Source: Acidobacteriota bacterium
Lineage (GTDB): Bacteria; Acidobacteriota; Terriglobia; Terriglobales; SCQP01
Assembly: GCA_027314025.1 (NCBI GenBank)
Contig: DAHVCP010000023.1
Span: 53,763-117,762, forward strand
Length of the DNA: 64,000 nt
Direction: 5' to 3'
This document shows, piece after piece, positions 34,572 to 43,712 of the stretch. Under the pieces are notes generated by a model. The model worked only from the letters and a program-made list of their open reading frames with translations, was not told the DNA's origin and searched no databases. Each line of letters begins with the position of its first letter. Within the stretch, counting starts at the first letter, position 1. The position numbers and the translations under genes were made by a program.

Positions 34572-34610
34572 GGCGCGGGCCCCAGCCCCGCCGCTGGCGG
34601 GGCGTCCCGC
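34572..34610 (+). repeat. REP-like palindromic intergenic element
   Basis: GGCGCGGGCCCCAG, then CCCCGCC-GCT-GGCGGGG and GTCCCGC. It is nearly the same as the element at 7958-8000 and lies in the 181-bp gap upstream of the addBA-like operon. Confidence 0.55.
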
Positions 34611-34698
34611 TTTGGTTGGCGCGGCGCGGACCGCCGCTTACGCGACCGGCTCGGTCGCACGGCTGCGCCGGCGGATGCGGCGGCCGCCGTTCGTGTGC

Positions 34699-35616
34699 CT
34701 AGCGCCGCGGCAAGCGGCTGGTGGCCAAGAAAAGCTGGAAGTACGACCGGCGCTGCATGATGTGGTCGTGTGGCAGGTGGGGCGTGTAGAGAAACACGCC
34801 ACGGCGGCGCGCCAATGCCCGGCGCGTCAGGCTAGCCTTGGTCATCAGCGTAATGGGCTTGCCCGCCGCCTGGAGCCCAGCCATCAGGTCCAGATTGCCG
34901 CCGCTGGTGTCGTCGGTAAACACGCTCACCAAACGGCGCTGGTGGCCCGCTTCCAGCCAATGCAAAAAGCCGGGCAGATCGCCGTAGGCGGAGTCGAAGA
35001 GGAAAACGTCGGTGATGTGGCGGGTCAGCCCGCCGAATTGCAGCACGTCGCTGGCGGCGCGGTTGCCTCCGCTGTGGCTGCTGATGACGATGGCGCCAAT
35101 GCGGGTGGTGCGGACGCGGCCCTGGGCATGCAGGAAGTGCGCCACCTCCCGCATCAAGCCGGCGAAATCGCCGGGTTGGCTGGTGAGCTTGCCGTCGTCG
35201 GAGTCCGGTGCGTCGTACGGCCCTTGCGGCAGCACCAGAATTGCGTTCACGCCGCTGGCTTCGACCTGTTGCGGCAGCCGGTAGTAGGGCAGCGCGCGGC
35301 TGACGTGATTATTCCAGCCGTGGAAGTGGACGATGAAGTTGATGCGGCTTCCGGGGCGATAGCCAGCGGGAACAAAGATGGCCACGCGGCTGTCGTCATA
35401 GTGCCCGGCAAAGCTGTAGAACTTGCCCTGATAGGTATACCCGTGGGCGCGGCTGGCGGCGGGATACGGAGCATCGGGAAAAGGGCGAATGATGGTCCAG
35501 CCAAAACGGCCGTGACGCCAACCCGCCGCCGTTTGGCCCAGCTCCGTTTGGCCCAGTGCCATGGCGCCGCTGAGCAAAAGCAGCAATCCTAGTCCGAGCA
35601 GCTTGCGCACTTGCAC
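34699..35616 (-). CDS. Exported alpha/beta-hydrolase-like protein
   Basis: A 305-residue protein with a signal peptide (VQVRKLLGLGLLLLLSGAMA, cleaved near LGQ). The hydrolase core shows INFIVHFHGWNNHV for the oxyanion loop, AILVLPQGPYDAPDSDDGKL, the nucleophile elbow IVISSHSGGNRAA with the Ser in SHSGG, and a late histidine in HLPHDHIMQ. It probably acts as a periplasmic esterase or peptidase-like hydrolase; the substrate is unknown. The GTG at 35616 is chosen because AAGGAGG lies 5 nt upstream and the signal peptide starts there; upstream codons of the open frame add nothing plausible. Confidence 0.8.
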   Translation of the reverse strand: MQVRKLLGLGLLLLLSGAMALGQTELGQTAAGWRHGRFGWTIIRPFPDAPYPAASRAHGYTYQGKFYSFAGHYDDSRVAIFVPAGYRPGSRINFIVHFHGWNNHVSRALPYYRLPQQVEASGVNAILVLPQGPYDAPDSDDGKLTSQPGDFAGLMREVAHFLHAQGRVRTTRIGAIVISSHSGGNRAASDVLQFGGLTRHITDVFLFDSAYGDLPGFLHWLEAGHQRRLVSVFTDDTSGGNLDLMAGLQAAGKPITLMTKASLTRRALARRRGVFLYTPHLPHDHIMQRRSYFQLFLATSRLPRR

Positions 35617-35931
35617 TCTCGCCTCCTTGCAACCGAACTCCCGAATGTACCACCCGCCGGCGGCGCAGCGTCGGCAAGCCGCTTGCACCCGAGCCCGAGC
35701 ACCGCAAGGCCCGCCGCTGATCTGACCCGTCGCCGCGCCGCGCGGGGCGCGCCGGATTCGCCGTCATGCGGAGCCCTCCGGTTTCAGTTTTTGCGCGTTT
35801 TCTTGGCGGGTACTCCGCTAATCGGAATCCGGCAACACCGTCCGCCGTGATCACCACTCGCGACTGCGAGAGAAAAAGGCGGCGGAGTGGATGGCGGCGC
35901 ACTGGTCCGCCAATTGCCTCCTAGCCGGGCG
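35617..35931. other. Divergent intergenic region, hydrolase / TonB receptor
   Basis: A 315-bp gap that must hold promoters for both genes. I see no riboswitch-like conserved core. A lower-GC patch (TTTTTGCGCGTTTTCTTGG, 35788-35806) is a possible promoter area for the receptor. No small gene supported. Confidence 0.4.
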
Positions 35932-38900
35932 ATGGGCAACCGCCCCGAGGTGCATGTCGTGCGCGCAAAGCTGATTCCCGCTCTGGCTGCGATGTTGGGC
36001 CTATTTCTCCTATTGGCGCCACTCGGCGCACAGACCACGGTGTCCGGCGCCGTTACCGGCCAACTCACCGATCCCTCCGGGGCGGTGCTGCCCGGAGCCA
36101 CGGTCACGTTGCGCAATCTGGCTACCGGGCAGCGGCAAACCGGCCTCACCAACAGCACCGGTTTCTACCACTTTGGCTACCTGGCGCCGGACAACTACCA
36201 GGTGTCGGCGACGGCCAAGGGCTTCCAAAGCCAAAACCGCACCGTCGAGGTGGCCGTGGGGCAAACCACCATGGCCGATTTCCGCCTGCAAGTCGGCGCG
36301 GCGACGACCACGGTCACGGTCAGCTCCGAGGCGCCGCTGGTGCAAACCAGCAACGGCAATATCACGACGACGTTCAGCTCCCAGCAAATCGCCCTGGTGC
36401 CCAATCCCGGAAACGACCTGACTTCGATTCCGCAGACGGCGCCGGGCACCACCATGAACACGCAATCCGGGTACGGGAACTTCGAAGCCTTCGGCCTGCC
36501 CGCCACCTCGAATGTGTTCACCCTGAACGGCGAGGACGACAATGACCCGTTCTTGAACCTAAACAACTCCGGCGCCACCAACTTGATGCTGGGGCTGAAT
36601 GACGTGAAGCAGACGACCGTGGTGAGCAACGGCTACACCGGCGAATACGGCCGCTTGGCGGGCTCGCAGGTCAACTACGTCAGCAAGTCGGGCAGCAACG
36701 AATGGCATGGCAATGCGGACTATTTTTGGAACGGGCGGGTGCTGAACGCCAATAATTACTTCAACAACGCCAGCGGCGCGCCGCGGCCGTTCGACAACGC
36801 CAACCAGTGGGCGTGGTCCATCGGCGGTCCGATCATCAAGAACAAGACGTTCTTCTTCGTGGATCAGGAAGGACTGTACGTGCTGATTCCGACGCAGCAG
36901 CCGGTGAACATTCCCTCGCCGGCGTTTCAGGCGGCGACGTTGGCCAATGTGCCCGCCTCGGAGGCCCCGTTCTACAAGGGCATGTTCGGCCTGTACAACT
37001 CCGCCGCGGGCGCGGCGGGGGCCAAGAACGTTCTGCCTGGCGGCGGCTGCGCCGATTTGGGTTCGGCGTTCTCCTCCAGCGTGCTCGGCGGCGCGCCCTG
37101 CGCGCTGCAGTTCCGCTCCTCGGCGGGCAACAAGACCCATGAATGGATCGTGGACGCGCGGGTGGATCAGATCCTGGGTGACAATGACCGGCTGTTCTTC
37201 CAGTTCGGTACCGACCATGGCATCCAGGCCACGTACACCGACGCGCTGAACCCCATCTTCAATGCGCAGAGCGACCAGCCGCAGTACACCGGGCAATTGC
37301 ATTGGACGCACATCTTCGGGCCCAACGCGGTCAACAGCCTGGTTTTGTCCAGCATGTATTACAGCGCCATCTTCCAGCCGGCCAACTTGAGCGCCACGCT
37401 GGCGGCGTTTCCGACGACGTTGGATTTCGCCGGTAGCAATCTTTATCCGGTGGGCGGATTGAATTTCCTCTGGCCGCAGGGCCGCACGGTCACGCAATTT
37501 CAGGCCGTGGACAACGTGGAGATGACCGAAGGCGATAATAGCGTCAGCTTCGGCGTGGACTGGCGGCGGGACTACAGCAGTAATTTCGACTACGGCATTC
37601 TGAGCAGCGGCCTGATCCCGAATGAGTCCATGACCGACTTCTACAATGGCGTGGCGACCGCGTTCACGCAGAACTTCCCGAGTTCGCTGGTGCAGCCGAT
37701 TGACCTGTACAACCTCGGCCTCTATGCCCAGGACGGGTGGCGTGTTGCGCCGGACCTAAAGTTCACCTTCGCGCTGCGGCTGGACCACAACTCCAACCCG
37801 ATTTGCCGGCACAACTGTTTTTCGCAGATGGTCCTGCCCTTCACCTACTTGGCGCATAACGTCAACGTACCGTATAACGCGATCATCAAGCCGGGGGCGC
37901 ATAGCGCCTATCTCGGCTACCAGCAATGGGCCATTCAGCCGCGGATCGGCTTCGCGGCCACGCCGTTCGGACCGGACACCGTCGTCCGCGGCGGCTTCGG
38001 GCTGTTCGCCGACGCGTTTCCGGCCACGGTGACCGACAACTTCTCCGAGAACTTCCCACTGGAGAACGGCTTCACCGTCGCCGGACTGCCGATGTCGCCG
38101 GCCGCGCCGGGCAACATCTTCGCCACCCAGGCGGCCAACAATGCCGCGCTGCTGGCGGGCTTTTACAGCGGCGGCACCCTGGCCAGCATTACCGCCTCGG
38201 ATCCGGCGTTCACGCCGCCGAACTTCTTTACCCAGGATGTCAACGTGAACACGCCGATGTACATGGAATGGAACTTCGAGGTGCAGCAGCAATTGGGCCA
38301 CGCCTCGGCCGTCAGCGTCAACTACGTCGGCAACAGCGGCTGGAACGAGCCGTTGATCAACAACGGCTTCAACGCCTATTGCCCGGCCTCCGCCTGCCCC
38401 GGCGGCTTCCCCGGCCTGCCCGCCGCGCCGGCGGACGCCCGCTTCGGGACGGTCAGCCAGTTGGGCGTCGGCTACTCCAACTACAACGGGCTGACCGTCT
38501 CGCTGATGCAGCGGTTTTACGAAGGTATCCAGTTCCAGTTCAACTACACCTGGAGCCATGCCCTGGACACGATTTCCAACGGCGGGTTCCTGCCTTACAG
38601 CCTTGCCACCAACACCAGCCTTCTGAACCCGCAGGATCCGTTCAACGTCTATGGCTACAACTACGGCAACGCCGCCTATGACGTCCGCCACAACTTCACG
38701 ATGAGTTATCTGTGGCAGGTGCCGTTCAAAGGCATGCATTTTGGCCCCTCGCAACTGTGGCGCGGCTGGACGGTGGCGGGTACGCTATTCTTCCGCACCG
38801 GGCTGCCCTACACCGCCATTGACGGAGCCACCACGGGCACGCTGGCGGGCTTCAATTACGGCGGGACGGTTTTCGCCAATGAACTATCGCAGGCGCAGGC

Positions 38901-39261
38901 CAGCCCCTGCACCCAAAAAGGAGTCTGCGTTTCGCCGGCGCAGTTTTCACCGGCCGGCACGCTGATGTTCGGCAACCAAATTCGCAACCAATTCCGCGGG
39001 CCGTATTTCTTTGACACCGATCTCCGCATCAGCAAAAACACGCAGATTCCGGGCTGGGAATCGGCGCAGTTGGGCGTGGGGGTGCAATTTTTTAACCTCC
39101 TGAACCATCCCAACTTCGACCAGCCGGTGGGCGACATTTCCGGCTCGCAGTTTGGCACCGTCATCAACACGGTCAGCGTGCCGACCAGCATTTTGGGATC
39201 ATTTTTGGGCGGCGATGCTTCCCCGCGCATTATTGAGCTGACCGCCAACCTGACGTTCTAG
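35932..39261 (+). CDS. TonB-dependent receptor with carboxypeptidase-regulatory-like domain
   Basis: A 1109-residue outer-membrane protein. It has a signal peptide (KLIPALAAMLGLFLLLAPLG), a CarboxypepD_reg/Cna-B-like domain at about residues 35-120 (TGQLTDPSGAVLPGATVTLR, TNSTGFYHFGYLAPDNY), a plug (residues about 125-260; VFTLNGEDDNDPF, GEYGRLAGSQVNYVSKSGSN) and a long barrel ending ELTANLTF. This is the large Oar-like receptor type abundant in Acidobacteria, thought to take up oligosaccharides or peptides. The start at ATG 35932 is the best of several; a GTG a few codons later is possible. A strong hairpin terminator follows the stop. No adjacent SusD-like gene. Confidence 0.93.
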   Translation: MGNRPEVHVVRAKLIPALAAMLGLFLLLAPLGAQTTVSGAVTGQLTDPSGAVLPGATVTLRNLATGQRQTGLTNSTGFYHFGYLAPDNYQVSATAKGFQSQNRTVEVAVGQTTMADFRLQVGAATTTVTVSSEAPLVQTSNGNITTTFSSQQIALVPNPGNDLTSIPQTAPGTTMNTQSGYGNFEAFGLPATSNVFTLNGEDDNDPFLNLNNSGATNLMLGLNDVKQTTVVSNGYTGEYGRLAGSQVNYVSKSGSNEWHGNADYFWNGRVLNANNYFNNASGAPRPFDNANQWAWSIGGPIIKNKTFFFVDQEGLYVLIPTQQPVNIPSPAFQAATLANVPASEAPFYKGMFGLYNSAAGAAGAKNVLPGGGCADLGSAFSSSVLGGAPCALQFRSSAGNKTHEWIVDARVDQILGDNDRLFFQFGTDHGIQATYTDALNPIFNAQSDQPQYTGQLHWTHIFGPNAVNSLVLSSMYYSAIFQPANLSATLAAFPTTLDFAGSNLYPVGGLNFLWPQGRTVTQFQAVDNVEMTEGDNSVSFGVDWRRDYSSNFDYGILSSGLIPNESMTDFYNGVATAFTQNFPSSLVQPIDLYNLGLYAQDGWRVAPDLKFTFALRLDHNSNPICRHNCFSQMVLPFTYLAHNVNVPYNAIIKPGAHSAYLGYQQWAIQPRIGFAATPFGPDTVVRGGFGLFADAFPATVTDNFSENFPLENGFTVAGLPMSPAAPGNIFATQAANNAALLAGFYSGGTLASITASDPAFTPPNFFTQDVNVNTPMYMEWNFEVQQQLGHASAVSVNYVGNSGWNEPLINNGFNAYCPASACPGGFPGLPAAPADARFGTVSQLGVGYSNYNGLTVSLMQRFYEGIQFQFNYTWSHALDTISNGGFLPYSLATNTSLLNPQDPFNVYGYNYGNAAYDVRHNFTMSYLWQVPFKGMHFGPSQLWRGWTVAGTLFFRTGLPYTAIDGATTGTLAGFNYGGTVFANELSQAQASPCTQKGVCVSPAQFSPAGTLMFGNQIRNQFRGPYFFDTDLRISKNTQIPGWESAQLGVGVQFFNLLNHPNFDQPVGDISGSQFGTVINTVSVPTSILGSFLGGDASPRIIELTANLTF

Positions 39262-39288
39262 GCGGCGGCCCGATCCGCCGTTCCTCCC

Positions 39289-39322
39289 GCCCGGCGCGCT
39301 CCCGCGCCGGGCGCTCTATTTT
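39289..39322 (+). terminator. Rho-independent-like terminator of the TonB receptor gene
   Basis: A 10-bp perfect stem GCCCGGCGCG / CGCGCCGGGC with a CTCC loop (39289-39312) followed by GCTCTATTTT. It overlaps the stop of the convergent PIN toxin gene and may serve both genes. Confidence 0.65.
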
Positions 39323-39717
39323 GGCGCCCACACCGCAATGCCGAGCGCGCTCGCGGCCGTGGCTAGGCGAACATCATAAACGACCATGCCCGCCAAGTCC
39401 TCGCCGAGCGCCAGGGCGCTGGCCAAATGGATTGCGTCGAGGGAACGCAGCGTTGTTGGTTGCAGTAGGCCCGCGATGCGGCGAATCTCCCCACCCAATT
39501 CCAGCCAGGATAGGCCGCGAATGAGGTCCTCCAGCCGCGCCTCCGCCTTAGGCCCGGCCGCTGCCCGCCGCAGCGAACGGCGCGCCTCCACTTGGGTAAC
39601 GACGCTGGTGGCGCGAGCGGGACGCCGCTCCAGGAACGCCCACAGCGCGGCGCTTTCCGTTTCCGGGACGGCGAGCTTCACCACGGCGGAGGCGTCCAGG
39701 TATACCGCGCCGGTCAG
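39316..39717 (-). CDS. PIN-domain (VapC-like) toxin
   Basis: A 133-residue PIN-domain ribonuclease, presumably the toxin of the adjacent Phd-type antitoxin. The catalytic acidic residues appear as the Asp in VYLDASAVVKLAVPE, the Asp in SLDAIHLASALAL and the Asp in VVYDVRLATAA. The first Asp would be lost if translation started at the GTG at 39684. The frame is closed by a TGA just upstream, so the only start that preserves it is a CTG at 39717, overlapping the antitoxin stop as CTGA. A rare start codon coupled to the upstream gene would keep toxin levels low. Confidence 0.78.
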   Translation of the reverse strand: MTGAVYLDASAVVKLAVPETESAALWAFLERRPARATSVVTQVEARRSLRRAAAGPKAEARLEDLIRGLSWLELGGEIRRIAGLLQPTTLRSLDAIHLASALALGEDLAGMVVYDVRLATAASALGIAVWAPK

Positions 39718-40028
39718 AAGCGCTCCTCATCCCGGGCATGGAGCAAAGCGTCGCTGACTTCATGACCGACGCCCGGGCCGGGCGGAGGGCCAATCGCAAG
39801 CAGGTCGCCGGTGGCCGGAGTCAGCATGCCTTCCTCCACTAGCCGGTCCCAGGTCGAACTGGTGCGGGGCAAAGGCGTGAGCAGGGCCACGGGATGGCCA
39901 TGCTCGGTGACTGCAAGCCGCTCTCCGCGCTTCACCCGGCGCAAATAAACGCTGAGGTTCTGGCGCAACTCGCGGACGCCGACGCGCGCGGGGACAGGAA
40001 CCGGCTTCGCCTTGCCCTTGGCCCTCAT
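39714..40028 (-). CDS. Phd/YefM-family antitoxin
   Basis: A 104-residue antitoxin. The Phd N-terminal DNA-binding domain is clear in VGVRELRQNLSVYLRRVKRG followed by ERLAVTEHGHPVALLTPL; the C-terminal part (SDALLHARDEERF) should wrap the PIN toxin. Phd-type antitoxins repress their own operon. An ATG three codons upstream (40037) is an alternative start. TACCAT lies 7 nt before the chosen ATG. The direct repeat AGCACAT-GGT-AGCACAT at 40031-40047 overlaps this box and could be the operator. Confidence 0.85.
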   Translation of the reverse strand: MRAKGKAKPVPVPARVGVRELRQNLSVYLRRVKRGERLAVTEHGHPVALLTPLPRTSSTWDRLVEEGMLTPATGDLLAIGPPPGPGVGHEVSDALLHARDEERF

Positions 40029-40035
40029 GGAGCAC

Positions 40036-40041
40036 ATGGTA
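40036..40041 (-). promoter_or_regulatory. Putative -10 box of the Phd/PIN operon
   Basis: TACCAT on the minus strand, 7 nt from the ATG at 40028, within the direct repeat AGCACAT (40031-40037 and 40041-40047). Confidence 0.4.
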
Positions 40042-40124
40042 GCACATTCACCTGGCCACCAGATCTGGCGCCCTCGGACTTGGGGGCGGAGAATCCATCG
40101 AGACGCCCGCCGGAATGCTGGATA

Positions 40125-42941
40125 ATGGCTGCCGTGCTCCGCTCCTTGCGCCTGACCGCCCTGATTCTGTTCCTGGCTTCCCTCTCGTTCGCCGCCGCCG
40201 CGCCGCGGGCGGCCTGGCCGGCGCCGCGCCGCCTCCGCGGCGGCTGGACGTTCCTGCCCGATGTCCACGAGCAGTTTCGCGCGGCGCGGTTGCCCGCCCA
40301 AGGCTGGCGGCCGGTGCAGGTGGGACTGAGCATTCAGGCGCAGTTCGCCGATCTGCGCAACTTCGCCGGCGCCGGCTGGTACCGGCGGCGGCTGCGGCTC
40401 GGTCCTTTGCCGGCCGGCGGCCACTGGCTGCTGGCGGTGGGTGCCTGCGATTACCGCTGCGTCGTATATCTCAACGGCCGGCGGGTCGGGGCGCATAGCG
40501 GCGGCTATACGCCGTTTGCCGTGGACCTGACGGCGGCGGGGCATCGCGGCGAGAACCGCTTGCTGATCCGCATCGCCGATCCGCCGGGACCGGTGGCGGA
40601 TTTCCGCGCCAGCTATGCGCAAATTCCCCACGGCAAACAGAACTGGTACGTGCAGACTTCGGGATTATGGCAAGCCGTGCGGCTGGAGGCAAAGCCGGCG
40701 TACTACTTGCAATGGGCGCATGTGCTCACGCGCGGACGGCGGGTCTGGGGCATCCGGCTGCGCTTGGCCCATTGGAGCGATATTCCGCCTGGAGCCCGGG
40801 CGCGGGTGGAGATTTTCGGGCCGGTTCGCTATGGCCGCGGCGCCCGAGCGCCCGTCGGCGGGCCCAAACTCCGCACGGAGATTTCACTGCCGGCGCGGCA
40901 GACCGTCACGCTTCGGCTGGCCATGCGTGGCGCGTGGTGGTCGCCGCGCCATCCCCGCCTCTACCGGTTCGCGGTCGCGCTGCCGGACGGCGACCGGTGG
41001 ACGGGGCAGTTCGGCTTGCGGACGATCGCCGAGCGCAACGGCCGAATGTATTTGAACCACCGGCTGTTTTATATGCGCGGGGCGCTGGATCAGGCCTTCT
41101 ATCCGCGCGGCATCTATTCACCGCCCTCGCTGGGCTTTCTGGAACGTGAGATGCGGGAAGCGCGGGCGCTGGGGTTGAACACGCTCCGCCTGCACATTAA
41201 GGTTCCCGACCCCAGATATCTGGAAGCGGCGGACCGCACCGGCATGCTGCTGTGGTATGAGATTCCGAACTGGGACCGGCTGACGCCGCTGTCCGAGCGC
41301 CGGGCCAAAGCCACGCTGCGGGCGGAGATCGCGCGCGATTGGAATCATCCCAGCCTGATTCTGCAAAGCATCATCAATGAGAGCTGGGGCGCGAACCTCA
41401 AAGTGGCGTGGCAGCGAAAGTGGCTGCGCGGCATGTATCTGTGGGCCAAGGCGCATCTGCCCGACCGGCTGGTGGACGACAACACCGCCTGCTGTTCCAA
41501 CTTTCATATCCAGAGTGACTTGGCCGACTTCCACAACTACAATTCCATTCCCGATCACGCGGCGGCCTGGAACCGCTTTGTGCGCGCCTTCGCCCGGCGG
41601 CCGAAATGGCTGTATTCGCCCTACGGCGACGCACATCCGGAGGGACCGGCGGGGCCGTCACCGCTGGTGGTCTCGGAATTCGGCAACTGGGGCTTGCCCT
41701 TGCTGCCGGCGAAAATGCCCTGGTGGTTCGCCCGCGGCTTCAACGGCAATCCCATCACGATTCCCGGCGGCGTCAGCCGGCGGCTGCGGCGCTCCGCGCT
41801 GGGCGCGCAGTTCCGGGGTTATCCGGCGCTGGCGCGGGCGACGGAACGGCATGAGTGGCAGGCGCTGCGTTATGAGATTGAGAGCCTGCGCCGCCATGCG
41901 AGCATTCAAGGCTATGTCATCACCGAGCTGACGGACGTGAACTGGGAATCCAATGGGCTGATGACCATGTGGCGGCGGCCCAAGATCTTCGCCGCGAAGC
42001 TGGCGGCGCTGCAACGTCCGGTGATCGTGATGGCGGTGGCGAATAAGCCCGACTATGCCGCCGGAACCACGGCAAAGCTGAAGCTCATCGTGTCCAATGA
42101 AACGCCGCGACGGTTCACCGGCGGCGTGGTGGCCCTCGGCGGCCGGCATTGGGCGGTGCCGGCGCTGGCCAGCGGCGCAGTCCAGGCGATTGCCGTGGCG
42201 CGGGTGCGGCTGAGCGCGCCGGCGCACGCCGGACACGCGCCCTGGGCGGCGCCACGCATCGTTCACTTCCAGTTGACGCAAGATGGGCGCCCTGTGGACA
42301 CGCGGTCGCTGCGCTTGGCGGTGATCGCGGGCCTGCGCGGCCGCGGCGCGGTGCGCCTGGCTGCCGCGAAGGGCCCAGGCTGGCGGACTCTGGCGCGGCG
42401 GCTGGCGGCGAGTGGCTATCGGGTGCTGCCGGCCGGGGCGCGGGGCGGCATCTTGATCACCCCGAGCTGGCCGCCGCCTGCGGGCGTCACCGCGGGGCGG
42501 CGGGTGCTGGTGCTGGCGGACCGGGCCGGCGCGCTGACCGCGGGGCCGGAAAGCGCGGTGGCGCGCTCCGGCAATCTGAGCGGTGACTGGATCTCCAATT
42601 TCAATTGGATCAACACGCGGCGCGGGCCGTTCGCCTTCCTGCGGCGATTCGATCCCGTGTTGGGGCGGGAAGCCGGCGCGATCACGCCACGCGTGCTGCT
42701 CACGCCGCCGCCGCGGCGCTACCGGAGCGCGGAAAGCGCGGGATTCTTTCTCGGCTGGGTGCACGCGGAACATGCCCTGGCGGTGGCGGCGCGCGCGGGC
42801 CAATCCCGGTTATTCGTCACCACGTTTCCGCTCGCGGGCTCCTACGGCCGCGACCCGCTGGCGACGGCCATGCTGAACAGCATCATCCGGCAGATGGAAT
42901 CCACCCGTTTCCGGCCGGGATGGCGGTGGCCGGCGGCGTAA
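40125..42941 (+). CDS. Secreted glycoside hydrolase family 2 enzyme
   Basis: A 938-residue exported enzyme with a signal peptide (RSLRLTALILFLASLSFAAA). An N-terminal jelly-roll sugar-binding domain (GWYRRRLRLGPLPAGGHWLL, VYLNGRRVGAHSGGYTPFAV) and an immunoglobulin-like domain precede the TIM barrel. The barrel contains ALDQAFYPRGIY, ARALGLNTLRLHIKVPDPRY, the acid/base Glu in SIINESWG (about residue 419) and the nucleophile Glu in VVSEFGNWG (about residue 518). This matches beta-galactosidase/glucuronidase/mannosidase-type GH2; the linkage is unknown. The last 250 residues form extra beta domains. A TonB receptor lies upstream, so a role in polysaccharide use is plausible. Confidence 0.88.
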   Translation: MAAVLRSLRLTALILFLASLSFAAAAPRAAWPAPRRLRGGWTFLPDVHEQFRAARLPAQGWRPVQVGLSIQAQFADLRNFAGAGWYRRRLRLGPLPAGGHWLLAVGACDYRCVVYLNGRRVGAHSGGYTPFAVDLTAAGHRGENRLLIRIADPPGPVADFRASYAQIPHGKQNWYVQTSGLWQAVRLEAKPAYYLQWAHVLTRGRRVWGIRLRLAHWSDIPPGARARVEIFGPVRYGRGARAPVGGPKLRTEISLPARQTVTLRLAMRGAWWSPRHPRLYRFAVALPDGDRWTGQFGLRTIAERNGRMYLNHRLFYMRGALDQAFYPRGIYSPPSLGFLEREMREARALGLNTLRLHIKVPDPRYLEAADRTGMLLWYEIPNWDRLTPLSERRAKATLRAEIARDWNHPSLILQSIINESWGANLKVAWQRKWLRGMYLWAKAHLPDRLVDDNTACCSNFHIQSDLADFHNYNSIPDHAAAWNRFVRAFARRPKWLYSPYGDAHPEGPAGPSPLVVSEFGNWGLPLLPAKMPWWFARGFNGNPITIPGGVSRRLRRSALGAQFRGYPALARATERHEWQALRYEIESLRRHASIQGYVITELTDVNWESNGLMTMWRRPKIFAAKLAALQRPVIVMAVANKPDYAAGTTAKLKLIVSNETPRRFTGGVVALGGRHWAVPALASGAVQAIAVARVRLSAPAHAGHAPWAAPRIVHFQLTQDGRPVDTRSLRLAVIAGLRGRGAVRLAAAKGPGWRTLARRLAASGYRVLPAGARGGILITPSWPPPAGVTAGRRVLVLADRAGALTAGPESAVARSGNLSGDWISNFNWINTRRGPFAFLRRFDPVLGREAGAITPRVLLTPPPRRYRSAESAGFFLGWVHAEHALAVAARAGQSRLFVTTFPLAGSYGRDPLATAMLNSIIRQMESTRFRPGWRWPAA

Positions 42942-42986
42942 GCGCGCGGGCCGGCAGGGCCAACGGCTTGCCACCCGCGAATTGGG

Positions 42987-43712
42987 CTAGACGCGCCGGC
43001 GCAGAGCGTGGCGCAGAGCGGCAAGGCCGGCGGCGGGCCCCTGCGCATGGCCGAAGACGGCGCTGCCGGCGACGAAGTTGTTGGCTCCGGATTCCCACGC
43101 GGCGCCGATGGTTTCCGCCTCCACGCCGCCGTCAATCTCAATGTCGCATGCGAGCCGGCGGGAGGAAACCATCTGGCGCAGGCGGGCGATTTTGCCGAGC
43201 ACGGAAGGAATGAAGCGCTGGCCGCCGAAACCCGGATTGACCGTCATCAGCAGCACCATGCCGAGCGCCGGCAGGCATTCCTCCAGGGCCACCAGCGGGG
43301 TGTCGGGGTTGAGGGCGACGGCGGGACGGGCGCCGGTTTCCGCAATGCTTTCGATCATGCGGTTTAAATGCGGCGTGGCTTCGGCATGAACGATGATCCA
43401 GTTGGCGCCGGCGGCGGCGGCCGGAGCGATCCAATCTTGGGGACGCGCGGTCATCAAATGCGCTTCGATGGGGCGGGCCGTGAGCCGGCGCAGGGCGGCG
43501 ATAAACATCGGCCCCATGGAAATGTTGGGGACGAAGCATCCGTCCATGATGTCCACCTGAAAGCGATCGGCGCCGCCGGCTTCCGCCGCGGCTACTTGAT
43601 CGGCGAGATGGCCGAAATCGGCGGCTAGGATGGAGGGGGTCCAAATGAGCGGCCGCGCCGCCGGCTTGGTTGCGGACGGACGGGCCGAGGGGGTGGGTGT
43701 CCCGCGGCTCAT
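42987..43712 (-). CDS. rpe: Ribulose-phosphate 3-epimerase
   Basis: Rpe interconverts ribulose-5-phosphate and xylulose-5-phosphate. The 241-residue TIM barrel shows PSILAADFGHLADQV, FQVDIMDGCFVPNISMGP with the metal-binding Asp, a second-metal His in EAHLMTARP, MTVNPGFGGQRFIPSV (phosphate grip) and IEIDGGVE (second Asp). The first 20 residues (MSRGTPTPSARPSATKPAAR) are an unstructured extension. Start and opcA stop overlap as ATGA. It is the last gene of the pentose-phosphate operon. Confidence 0.95.
   Translation of the reverse strand: MSRGTPTPSARPSATKPAARPLIWTPSILAADFGHLADQVAAAEAGGADRFQVDIMDGCFVPNISMGPMFIAALRRLTARPIEAHLMTARPQDWIAPAAAAGANWIIVHAEATPHLNRMIESIAETGARPAVALNPDTPLVALEECLPALGMVLLMTVNPGFGGQRFIPSVLGKIARLRQMVSSRRLACDIEIDGGVEAETIGAAWESGANNFVAGSAVFGHAQGPAAGLAALRHALRRRV

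Noticed and set aside
35617..35931. Cobalamin or other riboswitch upstream of the TonB receptor
   Set aside because: No B12-box-like conserved core or long structured leader could be seen.
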